A stretch of DNA of 14,458 bases from Spirochaetales bacterium (GTDB lineage: Bacteria; Spirochaetota; Spirochaetia; JAGLYY01): positions 1 to 14,458 of the forward strand of contig JAGLYY010000361.1 of assembly GCA_023131935.1 (NCBI GenBank). Reading direction: 5' to 3'. Each line of letters begins with the position of its first letter. Position 1 is the first letter of the stretch. Shown piece after piece: positions 6,443 through 13,873 of this stretch. Under the pieces are notes generated by a model. The model ran no database searches, was not told the origin of the DNA, and saw nothing but the letters and a program-made list of their open reading frames with translations. A program made the position numbers and the translations under genes.

Positions 6443-6580
6443 ATGAAGGCACAAAATGGAAAGTGTTGCTCAACAGGTTGTAATAAAACAGGTCCCTCCA
6501 GCAACCAGGAGGAACCTGTAAAGTTAAGTGTGATTATTTTTAACAGTTATGACATTAAAATACCTACTTTTCCCGCTTGA
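6443..6580 (+). CDS. Small cysteine-containing ORF divergent from TetR gene
   Basis: A 45-codon frame starting MKAQNGKCCSTGCNK carries three cysteines within five residues, a possible metal or redox motif. An upstream in-frame ATG exists at 6416, and the frame is open back to a TTG at 6398. AGG about ten bases before ATG 6443 is only a modest ribosome site. The frame contains the minus-strand terminator of the CoA-disulfide reductase gene and overlaps that gene's last 17 bases, which argues that its second half may be incidental. For it: the divergent promoter and TetR neighbour. Against it: no known family and an unremarkable C-terminus. I consider it possible, not probable. Confidence 0.25.
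   Translation: MKAQNGKCCSTGCNKTGPSSNQEEPVKLSVIIFNSYDIKIPTFPA
6484..6519 (-). terminator. Terminator of the CoA-disulfide reductase gene
   Basis: ACAGGT and CCTCC (6488-6499) pair with GGAGG and ACCTGT (6508-6519), an 11-bp stem with one mismatch and an 8-base loop. Read on the minus strand it is followed by TTTTATTA. It lies about 45 bases after the stop codon at 6564. Confidence 0.8.
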
Positions 6581-8258
6581 AAGGCCAGGCGATGATCCCC
6601 CCCTCCATGACCTTCACATTTGTGTAACCAAGGGGAGAAAGGTGACAGGCTGCTTCATACCCCCGCAGAGAGATCTTGCAATAAACGATGATCTCTTTGT
6701 TCTTGTCCGCCGGCAGTTTATCAAGACTTGTCCGCAGTTTACCGAGAGGAATAAGGGTTTCCCCTACTCCAAGGCGCATCTCCTCATATTCATCCGGTCC
6801 CCGCATATCGAGGAGGAAAATATCTTCCTTACGGTCCAGCTTCTCCTTAACTTCGACACAGGAGATGCCTGTCATCATTCCCCGCCACTTATTTTCAATA
6901 ACATGGACGGCGGCAATAAAGTTGTCAATTGCCGGAGAAAAAGGCGGCGCGTAGGGCAGGTCAAGGTTAACTAAATCTGATATAGCTAAATGTCCCTGAA
7001 GGGCAACTGCTGCCATAGCGACCCTTTTTGAGACATCCCCAAGACCAACAGACTGCATTCCCAGCATCCTTCCGGTGGTTTTATCAGCAATCAATTTAAT
7101 GATGAGCGGTTTTCCACCCATGAATCCAGGCTTATCCGGGGCGGCGTGAATTGCGGTAATGATATTCCTGTACCCTTCAGCCCGTGCCATCTTCTCAGAT
7201 AATCCGGTGCTTCCCGCGGTGTATTCAAATACCTTGCAGATTCCGGTGCCGACAACCCCTTCAAACTCTTCGTTATTTCCAAAGACAACATTCTGAGCCA
7301 CAACTCTGCCCTGAAGGTTTGCGGCATCACCCATCGGGAAGTGCTGTTTATTGTGGGTCACCAGGTTGGTAATTTCTACACAGTCACCTGCAGCGTAAAT
7401 ATCAGGATCATTGGTCTGCATGAATCTGTTTACCGTGATACCACCGGAACGCCCCGCATCGAGGCCGGCATCCATCGCGATCTTTGAATTGGGACGCACA
7501 CCAATGGAAACAACCGCGAGATCGCTCGGGAGAACTTCACCATTTGCAAGTTTCACACCGGTAAGTTTTCCATCCTTCCCTTGAAATTCCGCGACACCGG
7601 AACCGGTTTTTACCGATACACCATGAGCAACCATGTGGTTTTCAACTAACTTAGCCATTTCCCAGTCAAGGAACGGTAGAATCTGGTCCAGCATCTCAAC
7701 AATGGTAACCTGAATACCAGCAAGCTGAAGAGCCTCGCAGGTTTCGATCCCTATCAATCCTCCGCCGACGATTACCGCCTTTTTAACCTTCTTCTCAACG
7801 GCAATCTTTTTCAGATAGTCCGCGTCCTCCATACTTTGAAGGGTTGTAATCCCATCAAGATCTTTCCCGGGGAGATTAGGGATAATCGGGCTCGCGCCAG
7901 TGGTGAGGATGAGGGTATCGTAAGAAATCTGCTGCTCTTCACCGGTATCAACCGATTTAGTAAGAACTGTTTTCTTGTCTCTGTTTATCTTCGTCACTTC
8001 GGTGGATACAAGCGCCTTAATGTCTTTGACCTTAGTAAAGAAATCAGGATCCCGTGTTACTCCGGTTGGAGTGGATATCAGTTGATTCCGTTCATCAAAA
8101 ACCCCTCCGACATAATAAGGGTAACCACAGGAGGCCATACTGAGGTACCGGCCTTTCTGGATGATGGTGATTTCCGCGTTCTGATCCAATCTTCTTGCCT
8201 TTGAGGCAACCTTTGGGCCGGCTGCCGATCCGCCAACAATGACGATTTTCTTTTTCAT
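6564..8258 (-). CDS. CoA-disulfide reductase with C-terminal rhodanese domain
   Basis: This 564-residue FAD-dependent pyridine-nucleotide disulfide oxidoreductase belongs to the CoADR-Rhd group (NAD(P)H-dependent CoA-disulfide, persulfide or polysulfide reductases). The N-terminal FAD site is VIVGGSAAG (6-14). The redox cysteine is C44 in SMASCGYPYY, the single-cysteine arrangement of this group. The NAD(P)H site is VIVGGGLIG (162-170), the second FAD contact AAGDCVE (289-295) and the dimer-interface motif YAPPFSPAID (436-445). A rhodanese domain fills about 465-560, with active C527 in the loop CKISLR. Characterised relatives reduce CoA disulfides or remove sulfane sulfur from CoA or glutathione persulfides. 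The cytoplasmic role is thiol or sulfur redox balance. GGAG lies six bases before the ATG. The gene is transcribed alone, with its own promoter and terminator. Confidence 0.93.
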   Translation of the reverse strand: MKKKIVIVGGSAAGPKVASKARRLDQNAEITIIQKGRYLSMASCGYPYYVGGVFDERNQLISTPTGVTRDPDFFTKVKDIKALVSTEVTKINRDKKTVLTKSVDTGEEQQISYDTLILTTGASPIIPNLPGKDLDGITTLQSMEDADYLKKIAVEKKVKKAVIVGGGLIGIETCEALQLAGIQVTIVEMLDQILPFLDWEMAKLVENHMVAHGVSVKTGSGVAEFQGKDGKLTGVKLANGEVLPSDLAVVSIGVRPNSKIAMDAGLDAGRSGGITVNRFMQTNDPDIYAAGDCVEITNLVTHNKQHFPMGDAANLQGRVVAQNVVFGNNEEFEGVVGTGICKVFEYTAGSTGLSEKMARAEGYRNIITAIHAAPDKPGFMGGKPLIIKLIADKTTGRMLGMQSVGLGDVSKRVAMAAVALQGHLAISDLVNLDLPYAPPFSPAIDNFIAAVHVIENKWRGMMTGISCVEVKEKLDRKEDIFLLDMRGPDEYEEMRLGVGETLIPLGKLRTSLDKLPADKNKEIIVYCKISLRGYEAACHLSPLGYTNVKVMEGGIIAWPFKREK

Positions 8259-8296
8259 GAGTGTCTCCTTTCAATAATTATCAACTTATGCTCACA

Positions 8297-8325
8297 ATTA
8301 TACAGCTACACGGCAAAGCAGTAAA
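8297..8325 (-). promoter_or_regulatory. Promoter of the CoA-disulfide reductase gene
   Basis: On the minus strand TTTACT (8325-8320) and a perfect TATAAT (8302-8297) are separated by 17 bases, within the 77-base gap after the radical SAM gene. The start would be near 8290, about 32 bases before the ATG. Confidence 0.75.
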
Positions 8326-8335
8326 CAACCCGGAT

Positions 8336-9310
8336 TTAATTCCCCTTATCCCCCGGCATCTGATCAGTTACTCCCTCAAGATTTCTAATATAAAAAAGAT
8401 TTCCCTCATATTCGGTTTGCTTCAACTCACCCATGGAAATCATTTTTTCTACAATCTTCCAGCTGCCCCCTGACCGCAATAAAAAGTCTTCAAGCGCATC
8501 TTTCCGCATGGGATGAACCGACATGATGCTTAATAAATTTTCCTCGATATCCCCGGTATGAGCGAAATCCTTCCCTTCATATCCTGTCAGTAATTCAACT
8601 TTTTCCAATTTCGATCGAAAGACCTGGTATGCCGCATTCAATTTTTCGACAGGAGGCACTTTTACCCATCCTTCGGCAGGAGGACGGGTTGGAACAGAGA
8701 TATAGGCGATATCAGGCCGCAGTTGAGCCAGAAACTGTACCGTTTCTGAATATTGCTCTTCACCATCGTTAATGCCATTGATAATCATGGTCTCACTGAC
8801 CAGTGTTCCATTGAAAACTTCGCGGAATCTCAGCATCCCTTCGATCATTTCAGTCAGTTGGAGCCTTCCATGAGGACGATTAATTTTTCTCCATATATCT
8901 TCGTCCACCGTGTCAGCTTTTACAGATACCCAGTCAGCTTTGCTTAAATCGTTTCGTACTTCCGAATCAGACATCAAAGAAGCATTGGTGATAACCGCAA
9001 TTCTTATTCCCAGGCCGCGAAGCAGATCAATAGTTCTTCCTATATTTATATCCAGGGAAGGTTCGCCATCCGGTACAAAAGCGAGATAATCAACAGAAAT
9101 ATTGCCTGTATGAATCTTCTTCAGCGATTCTTGAACGGAAGAAAAGATCTCTTTGGGTGTGTAGAAAGCCTCTCTCCTCTGTTGTAATTTAATTGTATTG
9201 CCTAACTGGCAATAGATACAGGCATAACTGCAGATTTTTGGAGGAATATTATTTATCCCCAAACTGCGGCCTAAACGACGGGAAGGGACCGGACCAAATA
9301 CTATACCCAA
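8336..9310 (-). CDS. Radical SAM protein (COG0731-like Fe-S oxidoreductase)
   Basis: With the preferred start this is 324 residues. The opening GIVFGPVPSRRLGRSLGI and the cluster motif CSYACIYCQLG (C27, C31, C34; CxxxCxxC) are characteristic of the COG0731 radical SAM group, related to wyosine-synthesis enzymes but of unproven function in bacteria. GEP at 82-84 is the usual SAM-binding motif. The C-terminal 90 residues look like a winged-helix add-on. The TTG start at 9310 is chosen because GAGG lies eight bases upstream and the family begins right at this point; the longer TTG start at 9346 would overlap the preceding gene. It is the last gene of the lemA-TPM-TPM run, 25 bases downstream of it. 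The reaction it performs cannot be read from the sequence. Confidence 0.87.
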   Translation of the reverse strand: MGIVFGPVPSRRLGRSLGINNIPPKICSYACIYCQLGNTIKLQQRREAFYTPKEIFSSVQESLKKIHTGNISVDYLAFVPDGEPSLDINIGRTIDLLRGLGIRIAVITNASLMSDSEVRNDLSKADWVSVKADTVDEDIWRKINRPHGRLQLTEMIEGMLRFREVFNGTLVSETMIINGINDGEEQYSETVQFLAQLRPDIAYISVPTRPPAEGWVKVPPVEKLNAAYQVFRSKLEKVELLTGYEGKDFAHTGDIEENLLSIMSVHPMRKDALEDFLLRSGGSWKIVEKMISMGELKQTEYEGNLFYIRNLEGVTDQMPGDKGN

Positions 9311-9318
9311 ATCGAATA

Positions 9319-9324
9319 CCTCTG
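9319..9324 (-). promoter_or_regulatory. Ribosome binding site fixing the radical SAM start
   Basis: CAGAGG on the minus strand sits 8 bases before TTG 9310, which supports a start there and not at TTG 9346, which has no such site. Confidence 0.55.
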
Positions 9325-9335
9325 TTAAAAAGTGT

Positions 9336-9983
9336 CTATTCGACAATCAGATTTTTCAGTTCATCCGTATCATCTTTCCTTATTGGAAAATGATCGGCAA
9401 GCAGTTCCGCGCATCTATCGACTGCTATGCAAATAGCTTCAGGACCTCTCCCCTCTTTTATCCCTTTAATGATAGTTGCAATAACACCATCCCATTCTTT
9501 CTGTTCAAGCTTCTCGTTTATCCCGGAGTCCGCCATTACGAGCACTTTTCGCTCATAGAGTGAGATATAAATAAGTATTCCTGTTCTGTCCCGGGTCTTG
9601 TTTAATTCCTGCTGATAAAAATTGGTAAACGCGGCCTCAGCCACCTCCTCTTCCAACTCCCACCGGTAGATGAAAAACCGCTTGAAAGAGGGAAAGAGTC
9701 TCAGGAGTCCATAAAAAATGAGAAATATTCCTGCCTGACCTATCAGAAAAAGTGAGAGCGACAAGTTACCGATTACTTCCAGCGCAATTAATGCAACTAT
9801 TATGACTGAAAATAAAATCGTGAAAACAATAGCCCCTCTGACCTGGGCATACCTGTAGTCATAGCTGTCATTTACAATCATAGGTACTATTTCACCCGAT
9901 GTTATGCTCTCACCTTTTTTTACCGCTTCGATTATTTTTTTTTCCTGATCGTTATTTATAAACTTGTCCGTGAGTTTCTTCAT
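9336..9983 (-). CDS. TPM-domain membrane protein (COG3762-like)
   Basis: The preferred start gives 215 residues. The TPM-like domain begins with SGEIVPMIVNDS (about 29-40), is interrupted by two membrane helices (about 51-71 and 75-98) and resumes near 115-190 with DRTGILIYISLYERKVLVMADSGI split over the core. This two-helix insertion is the pattern of the COG3762 membrane proteins found beside YgcG-type TPM proteins. Three in-frame ATGs lie close together (9995, 9989, 9983). GGAG (9993-9990) stands six bases before 9983, so that one is chosen. The gene starts about 30 bases after the secreted TPM gene stops. A role in the envelope is inferred from the set; the activity is unknown. Confidence 0.85.
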   Translation of the reverse strand: MKKLTDKFINNDQEKKIIEAVKKGESITSGEIVPMIVNDSYDYRYAQVRGAIVFTILFSVIIVALIALEVIGNLSLSLFLIGQAGIFLIFYGLLRLFPSFKRFFIYRWELEEEVAEAAFTNFYQQELNKTRDRTGILIYISLYERKVLVMADSGINEKLEQKEWDGVIATIIKGIKEGRGPEAICIAVDRCAELLADHFPIRKDDTDELKNLIVE

Positions 9984-10012
9984 TTCCATCTCCATTTTAA
10001 AAAACAACTGAA

Positions 10013-10753
10013 CTACCAGCCTCCTGATGCTCCACCGCCGCCAAAGCCTCCACCGCCGCCGGAAAAACCGCCGCCACTTGAAAAACCGCTTCGAGAAGAT
10101 CGATTCAATCCCCCTCCAAATAAAATCATAGGTATGATACCCCTGCGTCGGCGCCCTATCATAAGCAGACTGGCGAAACGGAAGATCCCAAAAAGAAAAA
10201 TAAAGGGAATAAACATCAGGTTAGAATACCTTGACAGGAAACCTCTCCCGCTTTGCGAACTCGATTCCGTTGTATATTCACCTCTGACGGCTCCAATCAT
10301 CGCGTTCACACCGGCGAGAAATCCTTCATCATAATTATTCTGTTGGAATAATGGAGTGATTTCGTTATCGATTATTCTTCCCGAAAGCAGGTCCGTAAGA
10401 ACACCTTCAAGCCCATACCCTACTTCGATTCTAATCTTTCTATCATCCTCCGATACAAGAAGAAGCGCGCCATTGTCATTTTCTTTCTGACCTATCCCGT
10501 TTTTCTCAGCAACACGAAGTGAAAAGTCCTCAAGAGGTTCTCCTTCGAGAGATTCTATTGTCAATACCACTATCTGTGTGCCGTCTGTGACTTCCAAATC
10601 ATACAGCATCTGTGTCATTTGTTGTTCCGTTTTTTCGGAAATCATTCCGGCAAAATCATTTACCCTCTTATTCAACAATGGAGCTTCAAGGGAAAAAACA
10701 CTGGTTACTATTACTGTTATCAACACTATTAAGCAGAAATACCTGATTCTCAT
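10013..10753 (-). CDS. YgcG-type TPM domain protein with glycine-rich tail
   Basis: A 246-residue exported protein. Residues 1-21 form a signal peptide. The TPM domain (about 28-155) shows VNDFAGMIS near its start and IRIEVGYGLEGVLTDLLSGRII in the centre, both hallmarks of the YgcG/Psb32/TPM_phosphatase family. A transmembrane helix at 179-199 is followed by basic RRRR (201-204). The protein ends in a low-complexity tail rich in glycine and serine finishing GGASGGW, which is normal for YgcG homologues. The TPM part is thus outside the cytoplasmic membrane and the tail probably inside. GGAG lies ten bases before ATG 10753. It follows lemA by 20 bases. The family's molecular function is unsettled. 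Confidence 0.92.
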   Translation of the reverse strand: MRIRYFCLIVLITVIVTSVFSLEAPLLNKRVNDFAGMISEKTEQQMTQMLYDLEVTDGTQIVVLTIESLEGEPLEDFSLRVAEKNGIGQKENDNGALLLVSEDDRKIRIEVGYGLEGVLTDLLSGRIIDNEITPLFQQNNYDEGFLAGVNAMIGAVRGEYTTESSSQSGRGFLSRYSNLMFIPFIFLFGIFRFASLLMIGRRRRGIIPMILFGGGLNRSSRSGFSSGGGFSGGGGGFGGGGASGGW

Positions 10754-10773
10754 AATTCACCATCTCCTTAAGC

Positions 10774-11361
10774 TCAGAATTCAACTGTTGGAGCCTGCTC
10801 AGCGCCTTCAGCGGCCTCAAAATACTCTTTCCGCTCCAGATGGAGCATTAAACTATTGGTTAGTGAATTCGGGAATTTCCGTATTGAGAAGTTAAAAGTT
10901 GAAACCGCATCGTTATATCTCTGCCTGGCAACACTGATCCTGTTTTCTGTTCCTTCAAGCTGATGCTGAAGGTCCATGAAGTTCTGATTTGCTTTCAAAT
11001 CCGGATATTTTTCCACAACAACCATAAGCCTTGAAAGGGCGGATGAAAGCCCACCTTGAGCTGCAAGGAACTGTTCCATTGCCTGCTTATTCCCAAGATC
11101 GCCGGCATTTATGGTCGTCGATGTGGCCTTTGCCCTCGCTTCAACTACCGCTTCCAGTGTCTCCCTTTCATGGGATGCATAGCCTTTTACCGTAGCAACC
11201 AGATTTGGGATAAGATCCATTCTACGCTGCAACTGCGCCTCGAGATCACCCCAGGCTTTAAAGGTGGCTTCTTCCTTCTCCTGCATCGAGTTGTAGCCGC
11301 AGGAAGAAAGAACCATCACTGAAAGTAAAACAACCGCCATAAGCGGAATTATTTTTTTCAT
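10774..11361 (-). CDS. lemA: LemA family lipoprotein
   Basis: The 195-residue protein begins with a lipoprotein signal peptide: KK at 2-3, a hydrophobic core and the lipobox LSSC with C21. It is therefore anchored in a membrane with the long-helix LemA domain outside. Family hallmarks follow: YNSMQEKEEATFKAW, LQRRMDLIPNLVATVKGYA and HERETLEAVVEARAKA, then the ENRISVARQRYNDAVSTFN segment. The length is standard. ATG 11361 has AGGAG at good spacing and produces the signal peptide. A longer frame to 11478 would put 39 unrelated residues ahead of it and is rejected. It heads the operon with two TPM genes, a recurring bacterial association. The exact role is unknown. Confidence 0.93.
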   Translation of the reverse strand: MKKIIPLMAVVLLSVMVLSSCGYNSMQEKEEATFKAWGDLEAQLQRRMDLIPNLVATVKGYASHERETLEAVVEARAKATSTTINAGDLGNKQAMEQFLAAQGGLSSALSRLMVVVEKYPDLKANQNFMDLQHQLEGTENRISVARQRYNDAVSTFNFSIRKFPNSLTNSLMLHLERKEYFEAAEGAEQAPTVEF

Positions 11362-11402
11362 ACCTACTCCTAATTTACTGTTTTCTTCGCTTTGTTCTTG
11401 TA

Positions 11403-11431
11403 AATATAATAGCAATGACTGGGATAGGCAA
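11403..11431 (-). promoter_or_regulatory. Promoter of the lemA operon
   Basis: TTGCCT (11431-11426, 4 of 6) and TATATT (11408-11403, 5 of 6) on the minus strand are 17 bases apart. The start would be about 35 bases before the lemA ATG. No terminator with a T-run separates it from the upstream dehydrogenase gene, so some read-through is possible. Confidence 0.5.
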
Positions 11432-11565
11432 CTTGAATAGCAAAATGTGGAAGATACCTGATATTTGGTCAATTGCACTACGAATCACCGCGAAAAGGTC
11501 CTGCCTGCGTTGGATTTCATCTATACAATTTCACCGGCTATCTATTCCGCCGGAACCAATCCCTG
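11432..11565. other. Spacer between lemA promoter and the AT-rich SDR operon
   Basis: No gene is seen. It contains a short stem CCGGC/GCCGG read on the minus strand (about 11530-11550) without a following T-run, so it is at best a weak terminator for the SDR gene. The base composition changes across this stretch: GC content is ordinary on the left and distinctly low on the right from about 11580. Confidence 0.4.
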
Positions 11566-12363
11566 CTACATTTTCTTTATCATCGAAGGAATCATTTTAT
11601 ATATCACTGACCGAGGCAATTTTTTAAATAATGAAAGAAAAATCTTATTATTCATGCCAGGTATACAGATAACTTTATTTTTCTCTAAACATTTTAATGA
11701 AATGTCAACCACTTCTTCGGATGTCATTGCCTTACTTATCCCGCTCTCTTTATAAATATCTTTTGAATCATGTCCCATTTTTTCAAAAAAATCAGTTCTT
11801 ACCAATCCCGGACACAATGCCTGTACTTTGACACCTTTACCTTGAAGTTCTAAATAAAGAGATTCTGAAAATATTTTTATGAATGCTTTTGTTGCAGAAT
11901 ACATTGCCTGTGTTGGTAATGGAATAAAAAAACACGCCGATGAAACATTTATTATTAGCCCATTACCATTTGATATCATATTTGGCAAAACAGCATGACA
12001 CAATTTGACGAGCGCTAAATTGTGAACTTTTAGCATAATTTCATGTGTCATGTAATCTTCTTCATGAAACAAATTCTTTTTCCCAAAACCGGCATTATTA
12101 ACAAGGATTTCTAAGTTTTTCATTTCTTTAATTTTAGAAGCCAAAGCTTCAAGTGATTTATCTTCTGATAATTCCGCAATTATCACTTCAACATTAATTT
12201 TATATTCTGACGATAAATCTTTTGCGATTGATTGTATTTTCTCTTTTCTCCTTCCAGTGATAATTAAATCGTATCCTTGCATTGCGAATATTTTAGCAAA
12301 TGCAGCACCAATTCCACTAGTAGCACCAGTAATACAAGCTATTTTCTTCTCATTTAAATTCAT
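11566..12363 (-). CDS. Short-chain dehydrogenase/reductase (SDR)
   Basis: A 265-residue classical SDR. The cofactor motif TGATSGIG is at residues 12-19. GRRKEK (37-42) at the end of the second strand favours NADP(H). NNAG is at 89-92 and the catalytic set is S141 or S142, Y155 and K159 (YSATK). The sequence resembles the SDR group often annotated as DltE or 3-oxoacyl-reductase-like, but the substrate is not deducible. It is the third gene of a minus-strand operon, starting 8 bases after the flavodoxin/ferredoxin gene stops, with a weak AGGCG ribosome site. Codon use is markedly AT-rich and lysine/isoleucine-heavy compared with the left part of the window. Confidence 0.92.
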   Translation of the reverse strand: MNLNEKKIACITGATSGIGAAFAKIFAMQGYDLIITGRRKEKIQSIAKDLSSEYKINVEVIIAELSEDKSLEALASKIKEMKNLEILVNNAGFGKKNLFHEEDYMTHEIMLKVHNLALVKLCHAVLPNMISNGNGLIINVSSACFFIPLPTQAMYSATKAFIKIFSESLYLELQGKGVKVQALCPGLVRTDFFEKMGHDSKDIYKESGISKAMTSEEVVDISLKCLEKNKVICIPGMNNKIFLSLFKKLPRSVIYKMIPSMIKKM

Positions 12364-12371
12364 TATGACGC

Positions 12372-13208
12372 CTAATCAATCCTTTTAACTTTTTTTAACA
12401 ATTCATCTCTATACTCTTTTGTGTAACGTCTATGTGCCTTGTTCGAACCCCAGAAGATTGCGCCTGTGGGACACATGGTGATACATCTTTGACAAAAAAG
12501 ACAATGATCTTTATTCACGATTTCAATCCGGTTCTCTTTCTTAATAATGTTTCCTACCGGACACTTTTTTACACAAAGCCCACACCCATTGCACTTCGCT
12601 TTGTCGATTGTAAGATTATTAAAAAGAAATTTGTTTTCCCATTTCTCAGTAAGTTTTACAAGAAAGCGTGACATGGGTATAGTCAGCCCTGATTTGTTAA
12701 AAGGTTTTTTATTAAATTTATCTATCCTCGATGTAATCTCTTCCGTGAATTCCTTGATTTTAAGAAATAAATTATTATCAAAGCTGAGCATCTTTTTTAT
12801 AAAAAGTGTTCCTTCAGGAACAAACATACCCCAACCACTAGATGGACATTTAAATCCCTTTTTTATTATGGTAAGGATATTTTTATCCTTTAATTTCCCT
12901 ACCAGCGTTCCCGCATCGATAGAGAACCCCGCGTAGGTAAAAAACAAGAACGCCGGTATTTTCTTATTCTGAGTCTCCATACATTCAATTGCCTTTTCAA
13001 ACAATATCTGTTGATAACTCCCTCCATAGATGGGAAACCCGATACCAAGAATTTTATCAGAAAAATCGATATTTTTAATTGATTCGATATTTTCTACAGG
13101 AATAGCCTCAACATTGCATGATTTCATCTTTAAGAGCTTAGCAATTTCATCAACAACAATTTTTGTGTTTCCTGCTCCTGAAAAATAAATAATTAGTATC
13201 TCTTTCAT
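12372..13208 (-). CDS. EFR1-family flavodoxin-like/ferredoxin fusion protein
   Basis: This 278-residue protein joins a flavodoxin-like N-terminal domain (about 1-165; FMN loop FSGAGNT at 9-15 and GFPIYGGS at 57-64) to a bacterial ferredoxin with two CxxCxxCxxxCP clusters: C206, C209, C212, C216 and C236, C239, C242, C246. This is the architecture of EFR1-family ferredoxins, cytoplasmic electron carriers of anaerobes that could move electrons between FMN and two [4Fe-4S] clusters. Its ATG overlaps the stop of the upstream membrane-protein gene (ATGA), which suggests translational coupling. The SDR follows after 8 bases. The partner reductase is not evident. The SDR uses nicotinamide, so direct electron transfer between them is not expected. 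Confidence 0.9.
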   Translation of the reverse strand: MKEILIIYFSGAGNTKIVVDEIAKLLKMKSCNVEAIPVENIESIKNIDFSDKILGIGFPIYGGSYQQILFEKAIECMETQNKKIPAFLFFTYAGFSIDAGTLVGKLKDKNILTIIKKGFKCPSSGWGMFVPEGTLFIKKMLSFDNNLFLKIKEFTEEITSRIDKFNKKPFNKSGLTIPMSRFLVKLTEKWENKFLFNNLTIDKAKCNGCGLCVKKCPVGNIIKKENRIEIVNKDHCLFCQRCITMCPTGAIFWGSNKAHRRYTKEYRDELLKKVKRID

Positions 13209-13693
13209 ATCTTTTTTGCATCCTTTCTCTTAATCCTTACCAGAGGTCCTACAATAAACATGATTGTAAAAAATGATCCTACAATAATAAAAACAATAAG
13301 ATTGAATTTTGAAATACTACCCAATAACAAACTGTATCTAACAATGAAGTACATAATTATCCAGGCGATTGGACTTGTCATCATTCCGGGACAATATTCC
13401 CTTGACATTATAGTTCCAATTACATGAAAGAACCCGTTTCCAAAGAAAAAGGAACATATACATAAGGGGAGAAGAACCCAGTTGCCTCCAAAAATCTCAT
13501 AGAAAATTATACTTACAATGAAAAACAGATGCAGGATTACACTACCCCGAAAATGGACTTTTGCAGTAAAGCTTTTCATACTATATTTACTCATCCAGTT
13601 AGGAAATCCATTGCCTGCAACTGCTTCGTCGAGACAATGAATGCAATATGCCGCTTCCATTGCCCAGAATAGAATAGTCAAAGGTATATTCAT
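13205..13693 (-). CDS. HXXEE domain-containing membrane protein
   Basis: A 162-residue integral membrane protein with about four or five hydrophobic segments (roughly 50-66, 72-92, 107-125 and 129-150). It matches the HXXEE family from memory: an early H19-x-x-D22-E23 (here aspartate replaces the first glutamate), N86-x3-H90 and Y100-x-P102-G103-x2-T106. The clustered acidic and histidine residues within membrane helices suggest metal binding or catalysis in the membrane, but no function is established for the family. GGAGG lies seven bases before ATG 13693. It is the first gene of the operon with the EFR1 protein and the SDR, and the four-base overlap with the next gene implies coupled expression. 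Confidence 0.75.
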   Translation of the reverse strand: MNIPLTILFWAMEAAYCIHCLDEAVAGNGFPNWMSKYSMKSFTAKVHFRGSVILHLFFIVSIIFYEIFGGNWVLLPLCICSFFFGNGFFHVIGTIMSREYCPGMMTSPIAWIIMYFIVRYSLLLGSISKFNLIVFIIVGSFFTIMFIVGPLVRIKRKDAKKI

Positions 13694-13769
13694 TGTTTTT
13701 CCTCCATGTATTTTTCAAATAATTCCTGTCTGTTTATCAAACGATATGCTTTCTATGCAACGTAGTTCA

Positions 13770-13798
13770 AATATATCGGACTTCGTAGTAATTGTCAA
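13770..13798 (-). promoter_or_regulatory. Near-consensus promoter of the HXXEE-EFR1-SDR operon
   Basis: On the minus strand the -35 box TTGACA (13798-13793) is perfect and the -10 box TATATT (13775-13770) matches 5 of 6, with a 17-base spacer. The leader is about 70 bases and contains a small palindrome GTTT-ATC-AAAC (13732-13742) that may be an operator. Regulation, if any, should act near here. Confidence 0.8.
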
Positions 13799-13873
13799 GG
13801 GGAAAAAGTATAGACTCTCGGGGTAGAAGCAATTACCATTTTGACGTTAGTTATAAATAAAGCCGGATAGAAT

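Noticed and set aside
6549..8204. Plus-strand open frames inside the CoA-disulfide reductase gene
   Set aside because: They are antisense to a gene with full motif support, have no ribosome sites and resemble no family.
8280..8302. AATTGTGAGC just after the -10 box of the CoA-disulfide reductase promoter, like half of a lac operator
   Set aside because: Only one half-site matches, the second half is not an inverted copy, and no LacI-type regulator is in the window. It is most likely coincidence.
11362..11478. N-terminal extension of LemA by 39 residues
   Set aside because: It contains the predicted promoter and ribosome site and would bury the lipoprotein signal peptide inside the protein.
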